From: Streptomyces sp. NRRL F-6492
Lineage (GTDB): Bacteria > Actinomycetota > Actinomycetes > Streptomycetales > Streptomycetaceae
Assembly: GCF_001280125.1 (NCBI RefSeq)
Contig: NZ_LGEG01000035.1
Coordinates: 1-64,000, forward strand
Direction: 5' to 3'
DNA length: 64,000 bases
Every line of letters starts with the position of its first letter. Within the stretch, counting starts at the first letter, position 1. The translations under genes and the position numbers were made by a program. Under the pieces are notes generated by a model. That model did no database searches and had not been told where the DNA came from. It was given only the letters and a program-made list of their open reading frames with translations. Shown one piece after another: positions 26,918-35,264 of this stretch.

Positions 26918-27796
26918 CTAGTTCAGCCGGGCCCGCGCCGCCAGCGCCCGCCGCCGGATCGTGGTCGCCGCCTCCGGGTCCACCGCGTCCATCACCTGCG
27001 CGTACGCCTCCATCTCCACCGCGCCCGTCAGGAAGTCCCCGCGCCGCACCAGCAGCTCGGCGCGCTCGTAGCGGAGCCTCGCCGGGTGGGAGGGGAGGAG
27101 CAGGGCGAGCTCCACCGCCCACAGGGCGACGCCGGAGCGCTCGGGGCGGGGGGCCGCCCAGGCGCGGATGTTGTTGAGGACGCGCAGCACGATCGCGCCG
27201 GGCTCGGCCGGCCGGAGCATCGAGCGGTCGAGCGCCTCGCCGGTCGCGCTCGTCACCAGGAGTTCGGCGTCCGTGCCCGTCATGGCCCGCCCGCCCGCGA
27301 ACGGGTCCGCGAGGTCCAGGTCGGCCGGGTCGCCGAAGCCGACGACGAAGTGGCCGGGCAGCCCGAGACCGTACACGGGCGCCCCGGCCCGGCGGGCGAC
27401 CTCCATCCACACGACCGAGAGCAGGATCGGCAGCCCCCGGCGGCGCCGGAGCACCTCGTGGAGCAGCGAGGACTCCAGGCGCTGGTAGTCGGCGGGCACG
27501 CCCTCGAACCCCTCGCGGCGGCCGAGGAGCGCGGCGAGCGCGGCGGCCCAGTCGCCGGTGCGGCGGGTCGTGTACGGGACGAGCCCGGCGAGCCGGTCGA
27601 GTTCGATCTCGGCCCCGTCGAGGTCGTGCCGGGTGACGGAGGGGTCGGCCACCGCCCCGATGAGCAGACAGAGCCGCGCGAGGTCGGGCCGCTCGGCCCG
27701 TGCCTCCTCCGCGAACTCCCGACGCCAGTCGGGCGGCCCGGGGGCCTCGTCCGCCGGTTCGCCGGCCGGGTCGCCGAGGGGGTCCTCCTCCGTCAC
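26918..27796 (-). CDS. SirB1/transglutaminase-like family protein
   Basis: The 292-residue protein starts at GTG 27796, in a 4-base overlap with the upstream acetyltransferase gene. It contains the SirB1_N (transglutaminase-like 2) region: YQRLESSLLHEVLRRRRGLP, ILLSVVWMEVARRAGAPVYG and GLPGHFVVGFGD. A C-terminal TPR-like helical part follows (LRYERAELLVRRGDFLTGAVEMEAY). Members of this family usually lack a complete Cys-His-Asp triad, and no obvious nucleophile Cys is seen in the core here, so an enzymatic role is doubtful. Function unknown. Confidence 0.85.
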   Translation of the reverse strand: MTEEDPLGDPAGEPADEAPGPPDWRREFAEEARAERPDLARLCLLIGAVADPSVTRHDLDGAEIELDRLAGLVPYTTRRTGDWAAALAALLGRREGFEGVPADYQRLESSLLHEVLRRRRGLPILLSVVWMEVARRAGAPVYGLGLPGHFVVGFGDPADLDLADPFAGGRAMTGTDAELLVTSATGEALDRSMLRPAEPGAIVLRVLNNIRAWAAPRPERSGVALWAVELALLLPSHPARLRYERAELLVRRGDFLTGAVEMEAYAQVMDAVDPEAATTIRRRALAARARLN

Positions 27797-28794
27797 GACT
27801 CCGCCCGCCGGTAGTGGTGGTAGTGGTGGTGGGACGCGAAGCCCATCCCGTCGTACAGCGCCCGCGCGCCGTCGTTGTCGGCCTCCACCTGGAGCCAGGC
27901 CGCCGACGCGCCCTCGTCCAGGGCCCGGCGGGCGAGCGCGGTCATCACGGACGTGGCCAGGCCCCGGCGCCGCCGCGCCGGGTCGACCTCGACGGCCATG
28001 AAGCCGGCCCAGCGTCCGTCGACCACGCAGCGGCCGATGGCCGCCGGCGCCTCCTCCGGGCCCGCCACGGACGCGAACCACACGCTCGGGCCGGAGGCGA
28101 GGACCGCCCGCACCGCCGGGCCCGGCTCCCCGAAGCGCCGGTAGCGGCGCAGCCACGCCTCGTCGACCGTGCGGGAGAGGCGGACGGCGGAGACGTCGGC
28201 GTCCAGGTCCCCGATCGGGGCGAGCGCCGCGATCCGCACCTCTGCGGACACCTCGCGCCGCCAGCCGAGCCGCTCCAGCTCGGCGCAGAGCAGCTCCTGG
28301 GTGCCCTCGGCGCCGGTCGCGGCCTGGACGTACGCGGGCAGCTTCCGGTCCGCGTACCACTCCCGCACGCGCGGCAGCGCCTCGGCGACCGGGAGCCCCG
28401 GATCACCGAGCGGCAGCACGGAGTTGGCCCGCCGGGTGAATCCGTCGGAGGCCCGCAGCGTCCACCCCCCGAGCGCCTCGCTCTCGACCGGCTGCCACGC
28501 GCGCGCGGTGGCCCGCGCCAGCTCCGGGAAGGTGGCCGAAGGGCCGCGCCGGCGGGCCGGTGCGGCGGGCACGACCTTGCCCGCGACCAGTGAGGATTCC
28601 GCGATCCGGACGGCCTCGCCGCTCCTTCGTGTGATCAGCAGCACGCCCCCGTCCCATGATGTGAGAACTCCGACCGCGTCGGTGAACATGCCGCCCGCCT
28701 CGCCCGAGTCGGTCACGTACCGAACGGAGACACGTTTTCCCACGTCAGCGCTGGTGACACGGATCTCAAGGCGTCCACCGCCGGTGAATTCCAC
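27793..28794 (-). CDS. GNAT family N-acetyltransferase (Rv0428c-like)
   Basis: The protein is 333 residues from GTG 28794, which follows GGGGTGGAGAAG; the longer form from 28854 would add 20 unconvincing residues. The N-terminal 75 residues form a small beta domain (RLEIRVTSADVGKRVSVRYV) like the SH3-like domain of Rv0428c. The C-terminal half is a GNAT fold with acetyl-CoA-binding motif A (VEVDPARRRRGLATSVMTAL) and motif B (WLQVEADNDGARALYDGMGF). The substrate is unknown. It is the first gene of a two-gene operon with the SirB1-like protein and is divergent from the ferredoxin gene. Confidence 0.9.
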   Translation of the reverse strand: MEFTGGGRLEIRVTSADVGKRVSVRYVTDSGEAGGMFTDAVGVLTSWDGGVLLITRRSGEAVRIAESSLVAGKVVPAAPARRRGPSATFPELARATARAWQPVESEALGGWTLRASDGFTRRANSVLPLGDPGLPVAEALPRVREWYADRKLPAYVQAATGAEGTQELLCAELERLGWRREVSAEVRIAALAPIGDLDADVSAVRLSRTVDEAWLRRYRRFGEPGPAVRAVLASGPSVWFASVAGPEEAPAAIGRCVVDGRWAGFMAVEVDPARRRRGLATSVMTALARRALDEGASAAWLQVEADNDGARALYDGMGFASHHHYHHYRRAES

Positions 28795-28906
28795 TGCTTC
28801 TCCACCCCTCCTGTTCGGATCGCCCCCGAGAACGGAGATACTAGGTGCGGGCATCGACGACGCCGCGCTCCCGCGCAGACCAGCCCTATCGAGGAGGAAC
28901 GACAGC

Positions 28907-29227
28907 GTGACCTACGTCATCGCGCAGCCTTGTGTCGACGTCAAGGACAAGGCGTGCATCGAGGAGTGCCCCGTCGACTGCATCTACGAGGGCAAGAGGT
29001 CCTTGTACATCCACCCGGACGAATGCGTCGACTGCGGGGCCTGTGAGCCGGTTTGCCCGGTCGAGGCGATCTTCTACGAGGACGACACCCCGGAGGAGTG
29101 GAAGGACTACTACAAGGCGAACGTCGAGTTCTTCGACGAGCTCGGTTCGCCCGGTGGTGCCTCCAAGCTCGGCGAGATCGAGCGCGACCACCCCTTCGTC
29201 GCCGCCCTGCCGCCGCAGAACGGCTGA
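28907..29227 (+). CDS. fdxA: 7Fe ferredoxin (3Fe-4S/4Fe-4S)
   Basis: The 106-residue electron carrier starts at GTG 28907 behind GAGGAGG. The first cluster region is CVDVKDKACIEECPVDC and the second CVDCGACEPVCP, the spacing of bacterial 7Fe ferredoxins with one 3Fe-4S and one 4Fe-4S cluster. The C-terminal extension EWKDYYKANVEFFDELGSPG is usual for actinobacterial FdxA/FdxC. It passes electrons in the cytoplasm to partners not identified here. A neighbouring dapC gene matches Rv1177-Rv1178. Confidence 0.95.
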   Translation: MTYVIAQPCVDVKDKACIEECPVDCIYEGKRSLYIHPDECVDCGACEPVCPVEAIFYEDDTPEEWKDYYKANVEFFDELGSPGGASKLGEIERDHPFVAALPPQNG

Positions 29228-29238
29228 TCGACCGCATC

Positions 29239-29273
29239 CGGTCCCGTACGGCGTCGACCGCCGTGCGGGACCG
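29239..29273 (+). terminator. Terminator of the ferredoxin gene
   Basis: CGGTCCCGTACGGC (29239-29252) pairs with GCCGTGCGGGACCG (29260-29273) with a single G-U wobble, 11 bases after the stop. Confidence 0.75.
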
Positions 29274-29368
29274 ACGCGTTTCCCGAGACGACCGGTCCGG
29301 GACAGCCGGTCCGAGACCACCAGTCCGTACGGGCCCGCACGAGCCCCTACGAGGAAGTGAGCCAACCC

Positions 29369-30466
29369 GTGAGCGCAGTCTCCTCGCGCCTCCCCGTCTT
29401 CCCCTGGGACAGGCTGGAGCCGTACAAGAAGACGGCCCTGGCGCACCCGGACGGGATCGTGGACCTGTCCGTCGGCACGCCCGTCGACCCGGTCCCCGCG
29501 CTGATCCAGGAGGCCCTGGTGGCGGCGGCGGACTCGCCGGGCTATCCGACGGTGTGGGGGACCCCGGCGCTGCGGGACGCGCTCACCGGCTGGTGCGAGC
29601 GGCGCCTCGGCGCGGTCGGGTTCGCCCACGAGAACGTCCTCCCGGTGGTCGGCTCCAAGGAGCTGGTGGCCTGGCTGCCGACCCAGCTGGGGCTCGGCGC
29701 GGGGGACGCGGTCGCCTACCCGCGCCTCGCGTACCCGACGTACGAGGTCGGCGCGCGGCTCTGCGGCGCGACCCCCGTCGTCTACGACGACCCGGTCGCC
29801 GACCTCGACCCGGCCGCGGTGAGGCTGCTCTGGCTCAACTCCCCGTCCAACCCGACCGGGAAGGTCCTCCCGAAGGAGGAGCTGACCCGGATCGTGGCCT
29901 GGGCGCGCGAGCACGGCGTCCTGGTCTTCTCCGACGAGTGCTACCTGGAGCTGGGCTGGGAGGCCGACCCGGTCTCCGTGCTGCACCCTGACGTCAACGG
30001 CGGTTCGTACGAGGGGATCGTCGCCGTCCACTCGCTCTCCAAGCGCTCCAACCTGGCCGGTTACCGGGCGGCGTTCGCCGCGGGCGACCCGGCCGTGCTC
30101 GGGGAGCTGCTCCAGATCCGCAAGCACGGCGGCATGATGACCGCGGCCCCGGTGCAGGCGGCGACGGTCGCGGCGCTCGGCGACGACGCGCACGTGGCCG
30201 AGCAGCGCGCGCGGTACGCGGCCCGGCGGGCGGCGCTGCGGGCGGCCCTGGAGGCGCACGGCTTCCGGATCGAGCACAGCGAGGCGAGCCTGTACCTGTG
30301 GGCGACCCGGGACGAGCCGTGCTGGGAGACCGTGGCGCACCTGGCGGAGAAGGGGATCCTGGTGGCGCCGGGCGACTTCTACGGCGAGGCCGGGGAGCGC
30401 TTCGTGCGGGTGGCGTTCACGGCGACCGACGAGCGGGTCGAGGCGGCCGTCAAGCGCCTGGGCTGA
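29369..30466 (+). CDS. dapC: N-succinyldiaminopimelate aminotransferase
   Basis: The 365-residue class I/II aminotransferase is taken from GTG 29369, well spaced from GAGGAAGTGAG; GTG 29357 overlaps that site. Fold type I signatures are NSPSNPTGK for substrate and PLP contact, the PLP lysine in VHSLSKRSNLAGYRA and the final Arg segment GERFVRVAFTATDERV. It starts FPWDRLEPYKKTALAHPDGIVDLSVGTPVD, typical of actinobacterial DapC (Rv1178 type). It transfers an amino group from glutamate in lysine and meso-diaminopimelate synthesis. dapE, which acts next, lies 1.8 kb downstream. Confidence 0.93.
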   Translation: MSAVSSRLPVFPWDRLEPYKKTALAHPDGIVDLSVGTPVDPVPALIQEALVAAADSPGYPTVWGTPALRDALTGWCERRLGAVGFAHENVLPVVGSKELVAWLPTQLGLGAGDAVAYPRLAYPTYEVGARLCGATPVVYDDPVADLDPAAVRLLWLNSPSNPTGKVLPKEELTRIVAWAREHGVLVFSDECYLELGWEADPVSVLHPDVNGGSYEGIVAVHSLSKRSNLAGYRAAFAAGDPAVLGELLQIRKHGGMMTAAPVQAATVAALGDDAHVAEQRARYAARRAALRAALEAHGFRIEHSEASLYLWATRDEPCWETVAHLAEKGILVAPGDFYGEAGERFVRVAFTATDERVEAAVKRLG

Positions 30467-30509
30467 CACCCGGACGCACGAAGGCCCGGACGCGGACGAA
30501 GACCCGGGG

Positions 30510-30584
30510 CACACGGAAGGGCCCGGGGCACACGGAAGGGCCCGGGGCACACGGAAGGGCCGGGGCACACGGAAGGGCCCGGGG
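30510..30584 (+). repeat. Four tandem copies of a 19-bp terminator arm
   Basis: The unit CACACGGAAGGGCCCGGGG occurs at 30510-30528, 30529-30547, 30548-30565 (one C missing) and 30566-30584. The last copy runs into the hairpin at 30570-30610, so each copy contains most of that hairpin's 5' arm. Confidence 0.9.
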
Positions 30585-30610
30585 AGCGCGACGCTCCCCG
30601 GGCCCTTCCG
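30570..30610. terminator. Terminator between dapC and the secreted-protein gene
   Basis: CGGAAGGGCCCGGGGAGCG (30570-30588) pairs perfectly with CGCTCCCCGGGCCCTTCCG (30592-30610) over 19 bp with a 3-base loop. The genes on either side converge, so it can act in both directions. The upstream repeats offer alternative 5' arms. Confidence 0.88.
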
Positions 30611-30626
30611 GCGTTCCGCGCGGAGG

Positions 30627-31034
30627 TCAGCCGCCGAGGGGCAGGCCGCCCAGCGTCTGGCCGGTCGGCAGCCCGCCGAGGCCGCCGCCCAGGGCGCCGC
30701 CGGTCGGGCCCTCGGCGCTCTCGGCGGCCGCGCCGGCGGTCTTGCCGACGACCTGGCCCGCGGTGCTGCCGGCGGCGTCGCCGGCGACCTTCTGGGCGAC
30801 CGGGGCGGCGGTCTCGCCGGCCTGGCCGACGACGCTCGTGGTGGACCGCGAGGCGCCGTCGACGGTGCCGCCCGCCTCGGCGACGTCCAGGGCGGTCAGG
30901 CTGCCCAGGGCGCCGGTCGGCGCGAGGCTGTGGTCGAGGGCGCTCGCGGAGCCGGCCGCACCGACCACGGGGGCTGCTCCGGCCGCGAGGAGGAGGGCGG
31001 CGCGGGCGATCCGGCGGGTCAGGGGGAGGGACAT
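30627..31034 (-). CDS. Small secreted Ala/Gly-rich protein
   Basis: The 135-residue protein starts at ATG 31034 behind AAGGAG. Residues 1-31 form a signal peptide (RRIARAALLLAAGAAPVVGA, cleaved near ASA-LDH). The mature part is rich in Ala, Gly, Thr and Val with no Cys and no recognised domain. It ends in short repeats (GGLPTGQTLGGLPLGG). It is probably extracellular and weakly structured; databases sometimes give such proteins misleading names. Function unknown. Confidence 0.85.
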   Translation of the reverse strand: MSLPLTRRIARAALLLAAGAAPVVGAAGSASALDHSLAPTGALGSLTALDVAEAGGTVDGASRSTTSVVGQAGETAAPVAQKVAGDAAGSTAGQVVGKTAGAAAESAEGPTGGALGGGLGGLPTGQTLGGLPLGG

Positions 31035-31356
31035 GGTGCTCCTTCGACGAGGTGCGACGTGTGCGTTCGGACGCAGTGACAACCGGCTCCGGGGAGGGAG
31101 AGGTTGCGGAGGTCGAAGGTAAAGAATTGGCAATGCGCCGTAGGGGCGGGCGGGGAGGAAAATGGACGAAGGCGTCATCGCGCGGGCACCTGGCGAACCG
31201 TCACTTCCCTTGCCCTGCAAGGGAATTGGGGGTCGGAAATGGTGGCCGGGAAACGCGCTCCGAAGGCGCGCCGAATTCCCCGTCTCCCGGACCGGGGCCG
31301 TGCCACGGGCGAGTGAGGGAGGGAACGGCCGTACGGGAGGTTCCGGCGGGTTCCGG
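31035..31356. other. Intergenic region upstream of the secreted-protein gene
   Basis: This 322-base stretch contains no gene. It holds a perfect hairpin at 31205-31225 (TTCCCTTGC, CCT loop, GCAAGGGAA), about 170 bases upstream of the secreted-protein start. The AT-richer segment around 31120-31135 (GTAAAGAATTGGC on the plus strand) may be the promoter area of the leftward gene. Nothing matching a known riboswitch was recognised. Confidence 0.5.
31205..31225. promoter_or_regulatory. Perfect 9-bp inverted repeat
   Basis: TTCCCTTGC and GCAAGGGAA with a CCT spacer. It could be a terminator for the leftward gene ending at 31357 or an operator for the secreted-protein gene; it lies between those two leftward genes and has a lower GC content than other terminators here. 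Confidence 0.4.
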
Positions 31357-32265
31357 CTACCGCGCCAGCCGTATGCGGACGGATTCGCCGCCCGCCGCCG
31401 GGGTGCCCGAGGGCTTCGACCAGCCGCCGAGGGCCTCGCCCGCGCGCCAGACCCGGTCCCGGTAGGAGACCTCCGCGATGCGCAGCGACCCCGCCCGCGC
31501 CACCGCCCACTGCGCCAGCTCCCAGCCGCGCCGCTCGTCCGCCACCGGCCGCACCGGCACCACGAGCACCGTCGGCTCCGCCGCCGACCGGCCCGCGCTC
31601 GGACCGCCGGTCACCGCCGTCGGGGCCGCCTTCTCGCCGAAGGCCCGTATCAGCTCCGCGCGCACCTTCCGCGGATCGCCCGGCCGGCCCTCCTCCGGGT
31701 TCGCCGTGCAGGAGAGCCCGGCCGGCGTCCGGCCCGTCAGGGCGGCGGCGAGCAGCGCGGCGTCCGGCTCGTGCTTCGCGTACGCCTGCGGGAAGCCGCT
31801 CTTCTGCACCTTCTGCGCCGCCACCGTCAGCGGCAGCCGCGAGTACCCCGGGACCTTCTCCAGGCCCGCGTAGAACCTCCCCGCCGAGTACACCGGGTCC
31901 ATGATCTGCGCCGGCGTCCCCCAGCCCATCGAGGGACGCTGCTGGAAGAGGCCGAGCGAATCCCGGTCGCCGTGCGCGATGTTCCGCAGCGCCGACTCCT
32001 GGAGCGCCGTCGCGAGCGCGATCGTCACCGCCCGCTCCGGCAGCCCCCGGGTGGTGCCCACGGCCGAGATCGTCGCCGCGTTGGACGCCTGCTCCGGAGT
32101 GAACTCGTACCGGTGGTCGCCACTGCCCACACTGCACCGGGGGGTGCCCCTGCTGCCGGTCATCTGGTGGAGGCCGACGTACGAGGCAAGGCCGAGGAGC
32201 ACGGCGAGGGCGGCCGCGGAACGGGCGAGGCGGCCGCGGCGGGCGGGGCGGTTGGGCTCGGACAC
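31357..32265 (-). CDS. Secreted lysozyme-fold-like (transglycosylase-type) protein
   Basis: The 302-residue protein is taken from GTG 32265; GTG 32274 is also possible. It has a basic N-terminus and a membrane anchor or signal helix (SAAALAVLLGLASYVGLHQM). The core ALQESALRNIAHGDRDSLGLFQQRPSMGWG resembles SLT/lysozyme-like domains, with a Glu in the first helix (QES) and a GLFQQRP loop. IMDPVYSAGRFYAGL follows. The C-terminal half has alternating hydrophobic segments (TVLVVPVRPVADERRGWELA). A peptidoglycan-directed role is inferred; activity is unproven. It is divergent from dapE, with only 38 bases between the starts. Confidence 0.8.
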   Translation of the reverse strand: MSEPNRPARRGRLARSAAALAVLLGLASYVGLHQMTGSRGTPRCSVGSGDHRYEFTPEQASNAATISAVGTTRGLPERAVTIALATALQESALRNIAHGDRDSLGLFQQRPSMGWGTPAQIMDPVYSAGRFYAGLEKVPGYSRLPLTVAAQKVQKSGFPQAYAKHEPDAALLAAALTGRTPAGLSCTANPEEGRPGDPRKVRAELIRAFGEKAAPTAVTGGPSAGRSAAEPTVLVVPVRPVADERRGWELAQWAVARAGSLRIAEVSYRDRVWRAGEALGGWSKPSGTPAAGGESVRIRLAR

Positions 32266-32303
32266 GGGGCCCACCGTACTGGAGGCCGGGTTAGGGTCGG
32301 CAT

Positions 32304-33407
32304 ATGGCTGACATCACCCCGCCCGACGCCCCCCTCGACCTCTCCCGGGACGGGGCCGCGCTCACCGCCGCCCTCGTCGACTTCCCGTCCGTCAGCGGGA
32401 CCGAGCGGCCCCTCGCGGACGCGATCGAGCGGGCCCTGCGCGCCCTGCCGCACCTCACCGTCGACCGGTACGGCAACAACGTCGTCGCCCGCACGACGCT
32501 CGGCCGCGGGGAGCGGGTCGTCCTCGCCGGCCACATCGACACCGTGCCGATCGCCGACAACGTGCCCTCCCGGCTCGACGAGGACGGCGTCCTGTGGGGC
32601 TGCGGCACCTCCGACATGAAGTCCGGCGTCGCCGTCCAGCTCCGGATCGCCGCCACCGTCCCCGAGCCCAACCGCGACCTCACCTTCGTCTTCTACGACA
32701 ACGAGGAGGTCGCCGCCGACCTCAACGGCCTCGGGAAGATCGCCGCCGCGCACCCCGACTGGCTGGAGGGCGACTTCGCCGTCCTCCTCGAACCCTCCGA
32801 CGGCCAGGTCGAGGGCGGCTGCCAGGGCACCCTGCGCGTCATCCTGCACACCGCGGGCGAGCGCGCCCACTCCGCCCGCTCCTGGATGGGCTCCAACGCC
32901 GTCCACGCCGCCGCCCCGATCCTCGCCCGCCTCGCCGCGTACGAGCCGCGCAAGCCGGTCATCGACGGCCTGGAGTACCACGAGGGCCTCAACGCCGTGG
33001 CGATCGAGGGCGGCGTCGCCACCAACGTCATCCCCGACGCCTGCACCGTCACCGTCAACTACCGGTACGCGCCCGACCGCTCCCCGGCCGAGGCCCTGGC
33101 CCACGTCCGCGAGGTCTTCGCCGACTGCGACATCGCCGACCTGGTCGTCGACGACGAGAGCCCCGGCGCCCTGCCCGGCCTCTCCCACCCCGCCGCGGAG
33201 GCCTTCATGAAGGCCGTCGGCGGCAGCGCGCACCCCAAGTTCGGCTGGACCGACGTCTCCCGCTTCAGCGCCCTCGGCGTGCCCGCCGTCAACTACGGGC
33301 CCGGCGATCCCACGTACGCGCACAAGCGGGACGAGCACGTCGTCGTCGAGCGGATCCACCACTGCGAGGCACGCCTCCGCGACTGGCTGACTGCCCGACT
33401 TCCGTAA
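32304..33407 (+). CDS. dapE: Succinyl-diaminopimelate desuccinylase
   Basis: The 367-residue M20 metallopeptidase-family enzyme starts at ATG 32304. Metal ligands and catalytic residues are in GHIDTVP (His and Asp), GTSDMKSG (bridging Asp), YDNEEVA (Glu pair) and YAHKRDEHV (final His). The dimerisation lid holds the segment GERAHSARSWMG. It hydrolyses N-succinyl-LL-diaminopimelate to succinate and LL-diaminopimelate for lysine and peptidoglycan. dapC lies upstream on the same strand. The order dapE then LOG gene matches Rv1202-Rv1205. Confidence 0.95.
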   Translation: MADITPPDAPLDLSRDGAALTAALVDFPSVSGTERPLADAIERALRALPHLTVDRYGNNVVARTTLGRGERVVLAGHIDTVPIADNVPSRLDEDGVLWGCGTSDMKSGVAVQLRIAATVPEPNRDLTFVFYDNEEVAADLNGLGKIAAAHPDWLEGDFAVLLEPSDGQVEGGCQGTLRVILHTAGERAHSARSWMGSNAVHAAAPILARLAAYEPRKPVIDGLEYHEGLNAVAIEGGVATNVIPDACTVTVNYRYAPDRSPAEALAHVREVFADCDIADLVVDDESPGALPGLSHPAAEAFMKAVGGSAHPKFGWTDVSRFSALGVPAVNYGPGDPTYAHKRDEHVVVERIHHCEARLRDWLTARLP

Positions 33408-33503
33408 TTTCGCGTTTCGTCACCTGTGTCGTCCTACCCTGACCGGACCAGAAGATCAGTTGGCGGTCCACGGCGGACCGCCGATCGGCGGAGGGAGCAG
33501 GCC

Positions 33504-34253
33504 ATGGGCATTCCCGAGGGAGTGGCGAAGCCCGAGGAGCAGCGTCAGGGCCCGGTGCTCAGGCGCAGGGACCAGGTCCAGCCGGGCACGGCGGACCAGC
33601 GGCTGCTCGACACCGAGGGCGACTCGGAGTGGGTGCACACCGACCCCTGGCGGGTCATGCGCATCCAGTCCGAGTTCGTCGAGGGCTTCGGCGCCCTCGC
33701 CGAACTGCCGAGCGCGATCAGCGTCTTCGGCTCGGCCCGCACCAAGCCGGACTCGCCCGAGTACGAGGCGGGCGTACGGCTCGGCCGGGCGCTCGTCGAG
33801 GCGGGCTTCGCGGTCATCACGGGCGGCGGCCCCGGCGCCATGGAGGCGGCCAACAAGGGGGCCAGCGAGGCCGAGGGGGTCTCGGTGGGCCTCGGCATCG
33901 AGCTGCCCTTCGAGCAGGGGTTGAACCAGTACGTCGATATCGGTGTGAATTTTCGGTACTTTTTCGCCAGGAAAATGATGTTCGTCAAATACGCCCAGGG
34001 ATTCGTCGTCCTGCCCGGCGGCCTCGGCACCCTCGACGAGCTCTTCGAGGCGCTCACCCTGGTGCAGACCCGCAAGGTCACCCGCTTCCCGATCGTCCTC
34101 TTCGGCACGGAGTACTGGAAGGGCCTCGTCGACTGGCTGCGCGACGCGGTCGTCGCGGGCGGCAAGGCCGCGGAGCAGGACCTGCTGCTCTTCCACGTCA
34201 CGGACGACGTGGAAGAGGCGGTGGCGCTGGTGACGAAGGAGACGGGCAAGTAG
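33504..34253 (+). CDS. LOG family protein (TIGR00730, cytokinin riboside 5'-monophosphate phosphoribohydrolase-like)
   Basis: The 249-residue Rossmann-fold protein starts at ATG 33504 behind GGAGGGAG. It carries ISVFGSAR, TGGGPGAMEAANKGA and the family hallmark PGGLGTLDELFE, whose Arg/Glu residues bind the nucleotide. Related proteins cleave the N-glycosidic bond of nucleoside monophosphates; Rv1205 releases cytokinins. Within the gene, bases 33931-33990 are only 40 % GC and use AAA, TTT and AAT codons, which is very unusual for this chromosome. A terminator follows at 34260-34294. Confidence 0.93.
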   Translation: MGIPEGVAKPEEQRQGPVLRRRDQVQPGTADQRLLDTEGDSEWVHTDPWRVMRIQSEFVEGFGALAELPSAISVFGSARTKPDSPEYEAGVRLGRALVEAGFAVITGGGPGAMEAANKGASEAEGVSVGLGIELPFEQGLNQYVDIGVNFRYFFARKMMFVKYAQGFVVLPGGLGTLDELFEALTLVQTRKVTRFPIVLFGTEYWKGLVDWLRDAVVAGGKAAEQDLLLFHVTDDVEEAVALVTKETGK

Positions 34254-34259
34254 GAGCCC

Positions 34260-34294
34260 GGGGCGGGGGCGCCGGGTCCAAGCGCCCCCGCCCC
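34260..34294. terminator. Terminator between LOG gene and folP
   Basis: GGGGCGGGGGCGC (34260-34272) pairs with GCGCCCCCGCCCC (34282-34294), 13 bp with a 9-base loop. It lies between two convergent genes. Confidence 0.8.
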
Positions 34295-34300
34295 GCCGCG

Positions 34301-35161
34301 CTACGCCAGTCCGCGCCGCGCCACCGCCGGCGGCCGGTGGCCCGCGATGGACGCCACCATGTCCAGGACCTGCCTGGTCTCCGCGACCTCGTGCACCCGG
34401 TACACCCGCGCCCCCAGCCACGCGGACACCGCCGTCGTCGCCAGGGTGCCGAGCAGCCGCTCCTGCACCGGGCGGTCCAGCGTCTCGCCCACGAAGTCCT
34501 TGTTCGACAGGGACACCAGCACCGGCCAGCCCGTCTCCGCCATCTCGCCGAGCCGCCGGGTCGCCTCCAGGCTGTGCCGGGTGTTCTTCCCGAAGTCGTG
34601 GCCCGGGTCGATCATGATCCCGTCCCGGCGCACCCCCAGCGCCGCCGCCCGCTCCGCGAGCCCCACGGTCACCCGCAGGACGTCGGCCATCACGTCCTCG
34701 TACGCGACCCGGTGCGGCCGGGTCCGCGGCTCCGCGCCGCCCGCGTGCGTGCAGACGAGCCCCGCCCCGTACTTCCCCGCCACCTCCGCGAGCCGGGGGT
34801 CGACCCCGCCCCACGCGTCGTTCAGGACGTCCGCGCCGGCCTCGCAGACCGCCTCGCCGACGTCCGCCCGCCAGGTGTCCACGCTGATCACCACGTCCGG
34901 GTGGCGCCTGCGGACCTCGGCGACGAAACCGACCGTGCGCCGCGCCTCCTCCTCGGCCGTCACCTCCTCGCCGGGGCCCGCCTTCACCCCGCCGATGTCG
35001 ACGATCGCCGCCCCCTCGGCCACGGCCCGCTCGACCCGGGCGAGCGCCGGCTCGTCCAGGAAGGTCGCACCCCGGTCGTAGAAGGAGTCCGGGGTCCGGT
35101 TCACGATCGCCATGATCACCGGCTCGTGCGGACCGAATTCACGCCGTCCCAAGCGCAGCAT
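34301..35161 (-). CDS. folP2: Dihydropteroate synthase homologue, FolP2 type
   Basis: The 286-residue TIM-barrel protein is taken from ATG 35161, 9 bases from GGGAGG; ATG 35182 is a poorer alternative. The pterin-binding domain is recognisable: MAIVNRTPDSFYD, VDIGGVKAGPG, ISVDTWRADVGEAVCEAGAD, DPGHDFGKNTRHSLE and LSNKDFVGETL. Classical DHPS has NVTPDSFSDGG and an SRKSF-type loop, so this is the second, FolP2-like group. The M. tuberculosis member (Rv1207) is reported not to have normal DHPS activity. Its role in folate synthesis is therefore uncertain. It is flanked by LOG and DivIVA-domain genes, as Rv1207 is in outline. Confidence 0.88.
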   Translation of the reverse strand: MLRLGRREFGPHEPVIMAIVNRTPDSFYDRGATFLDEPALARVERAVAEGAAIVDIGGVKAGPGEEVTAEEEARRTVGFVAEVRRRHPDVVISVDTWRADVGEAVCEAGADVLNDAWGGVDPRLAEVAGKYGAGLVCTHAGGAEPRTRPHRVAYEDVMADVLRVTVGLAERAAALGVRRDGIMIDPGHDFGKNTRHSLEATRRLGEMAETGWPVLVSLSNKDFVGETLDRPVQERLLGTLATTAVSAWLGARVYRVHEVAETRQVLDMVASIAGHRPPAVARRGLA

Positions 35162-35264
35162 CCCTTTTGTCCTCCCTCGCATCCGTTCGCCTGCGACCCT
35201 AACCGTCGGTGACGCATGGCACGATCGGCACCGGACGGTTTCCACTCCGGGAAGAGGCGCGCAG

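Noticed and set aside
30510..30584. Short regular repeats as a possible CRISPR array
   Set aside because: Units are directly adjacent without spacers and belong to the hairpin's arm.
31035..31356. Possible c-di-AMP (ydaO-type) riboswitch upstream of a secreted protein gene
   Set aside because: The conserved core elements could not be found; only one simple hairpin is visible.
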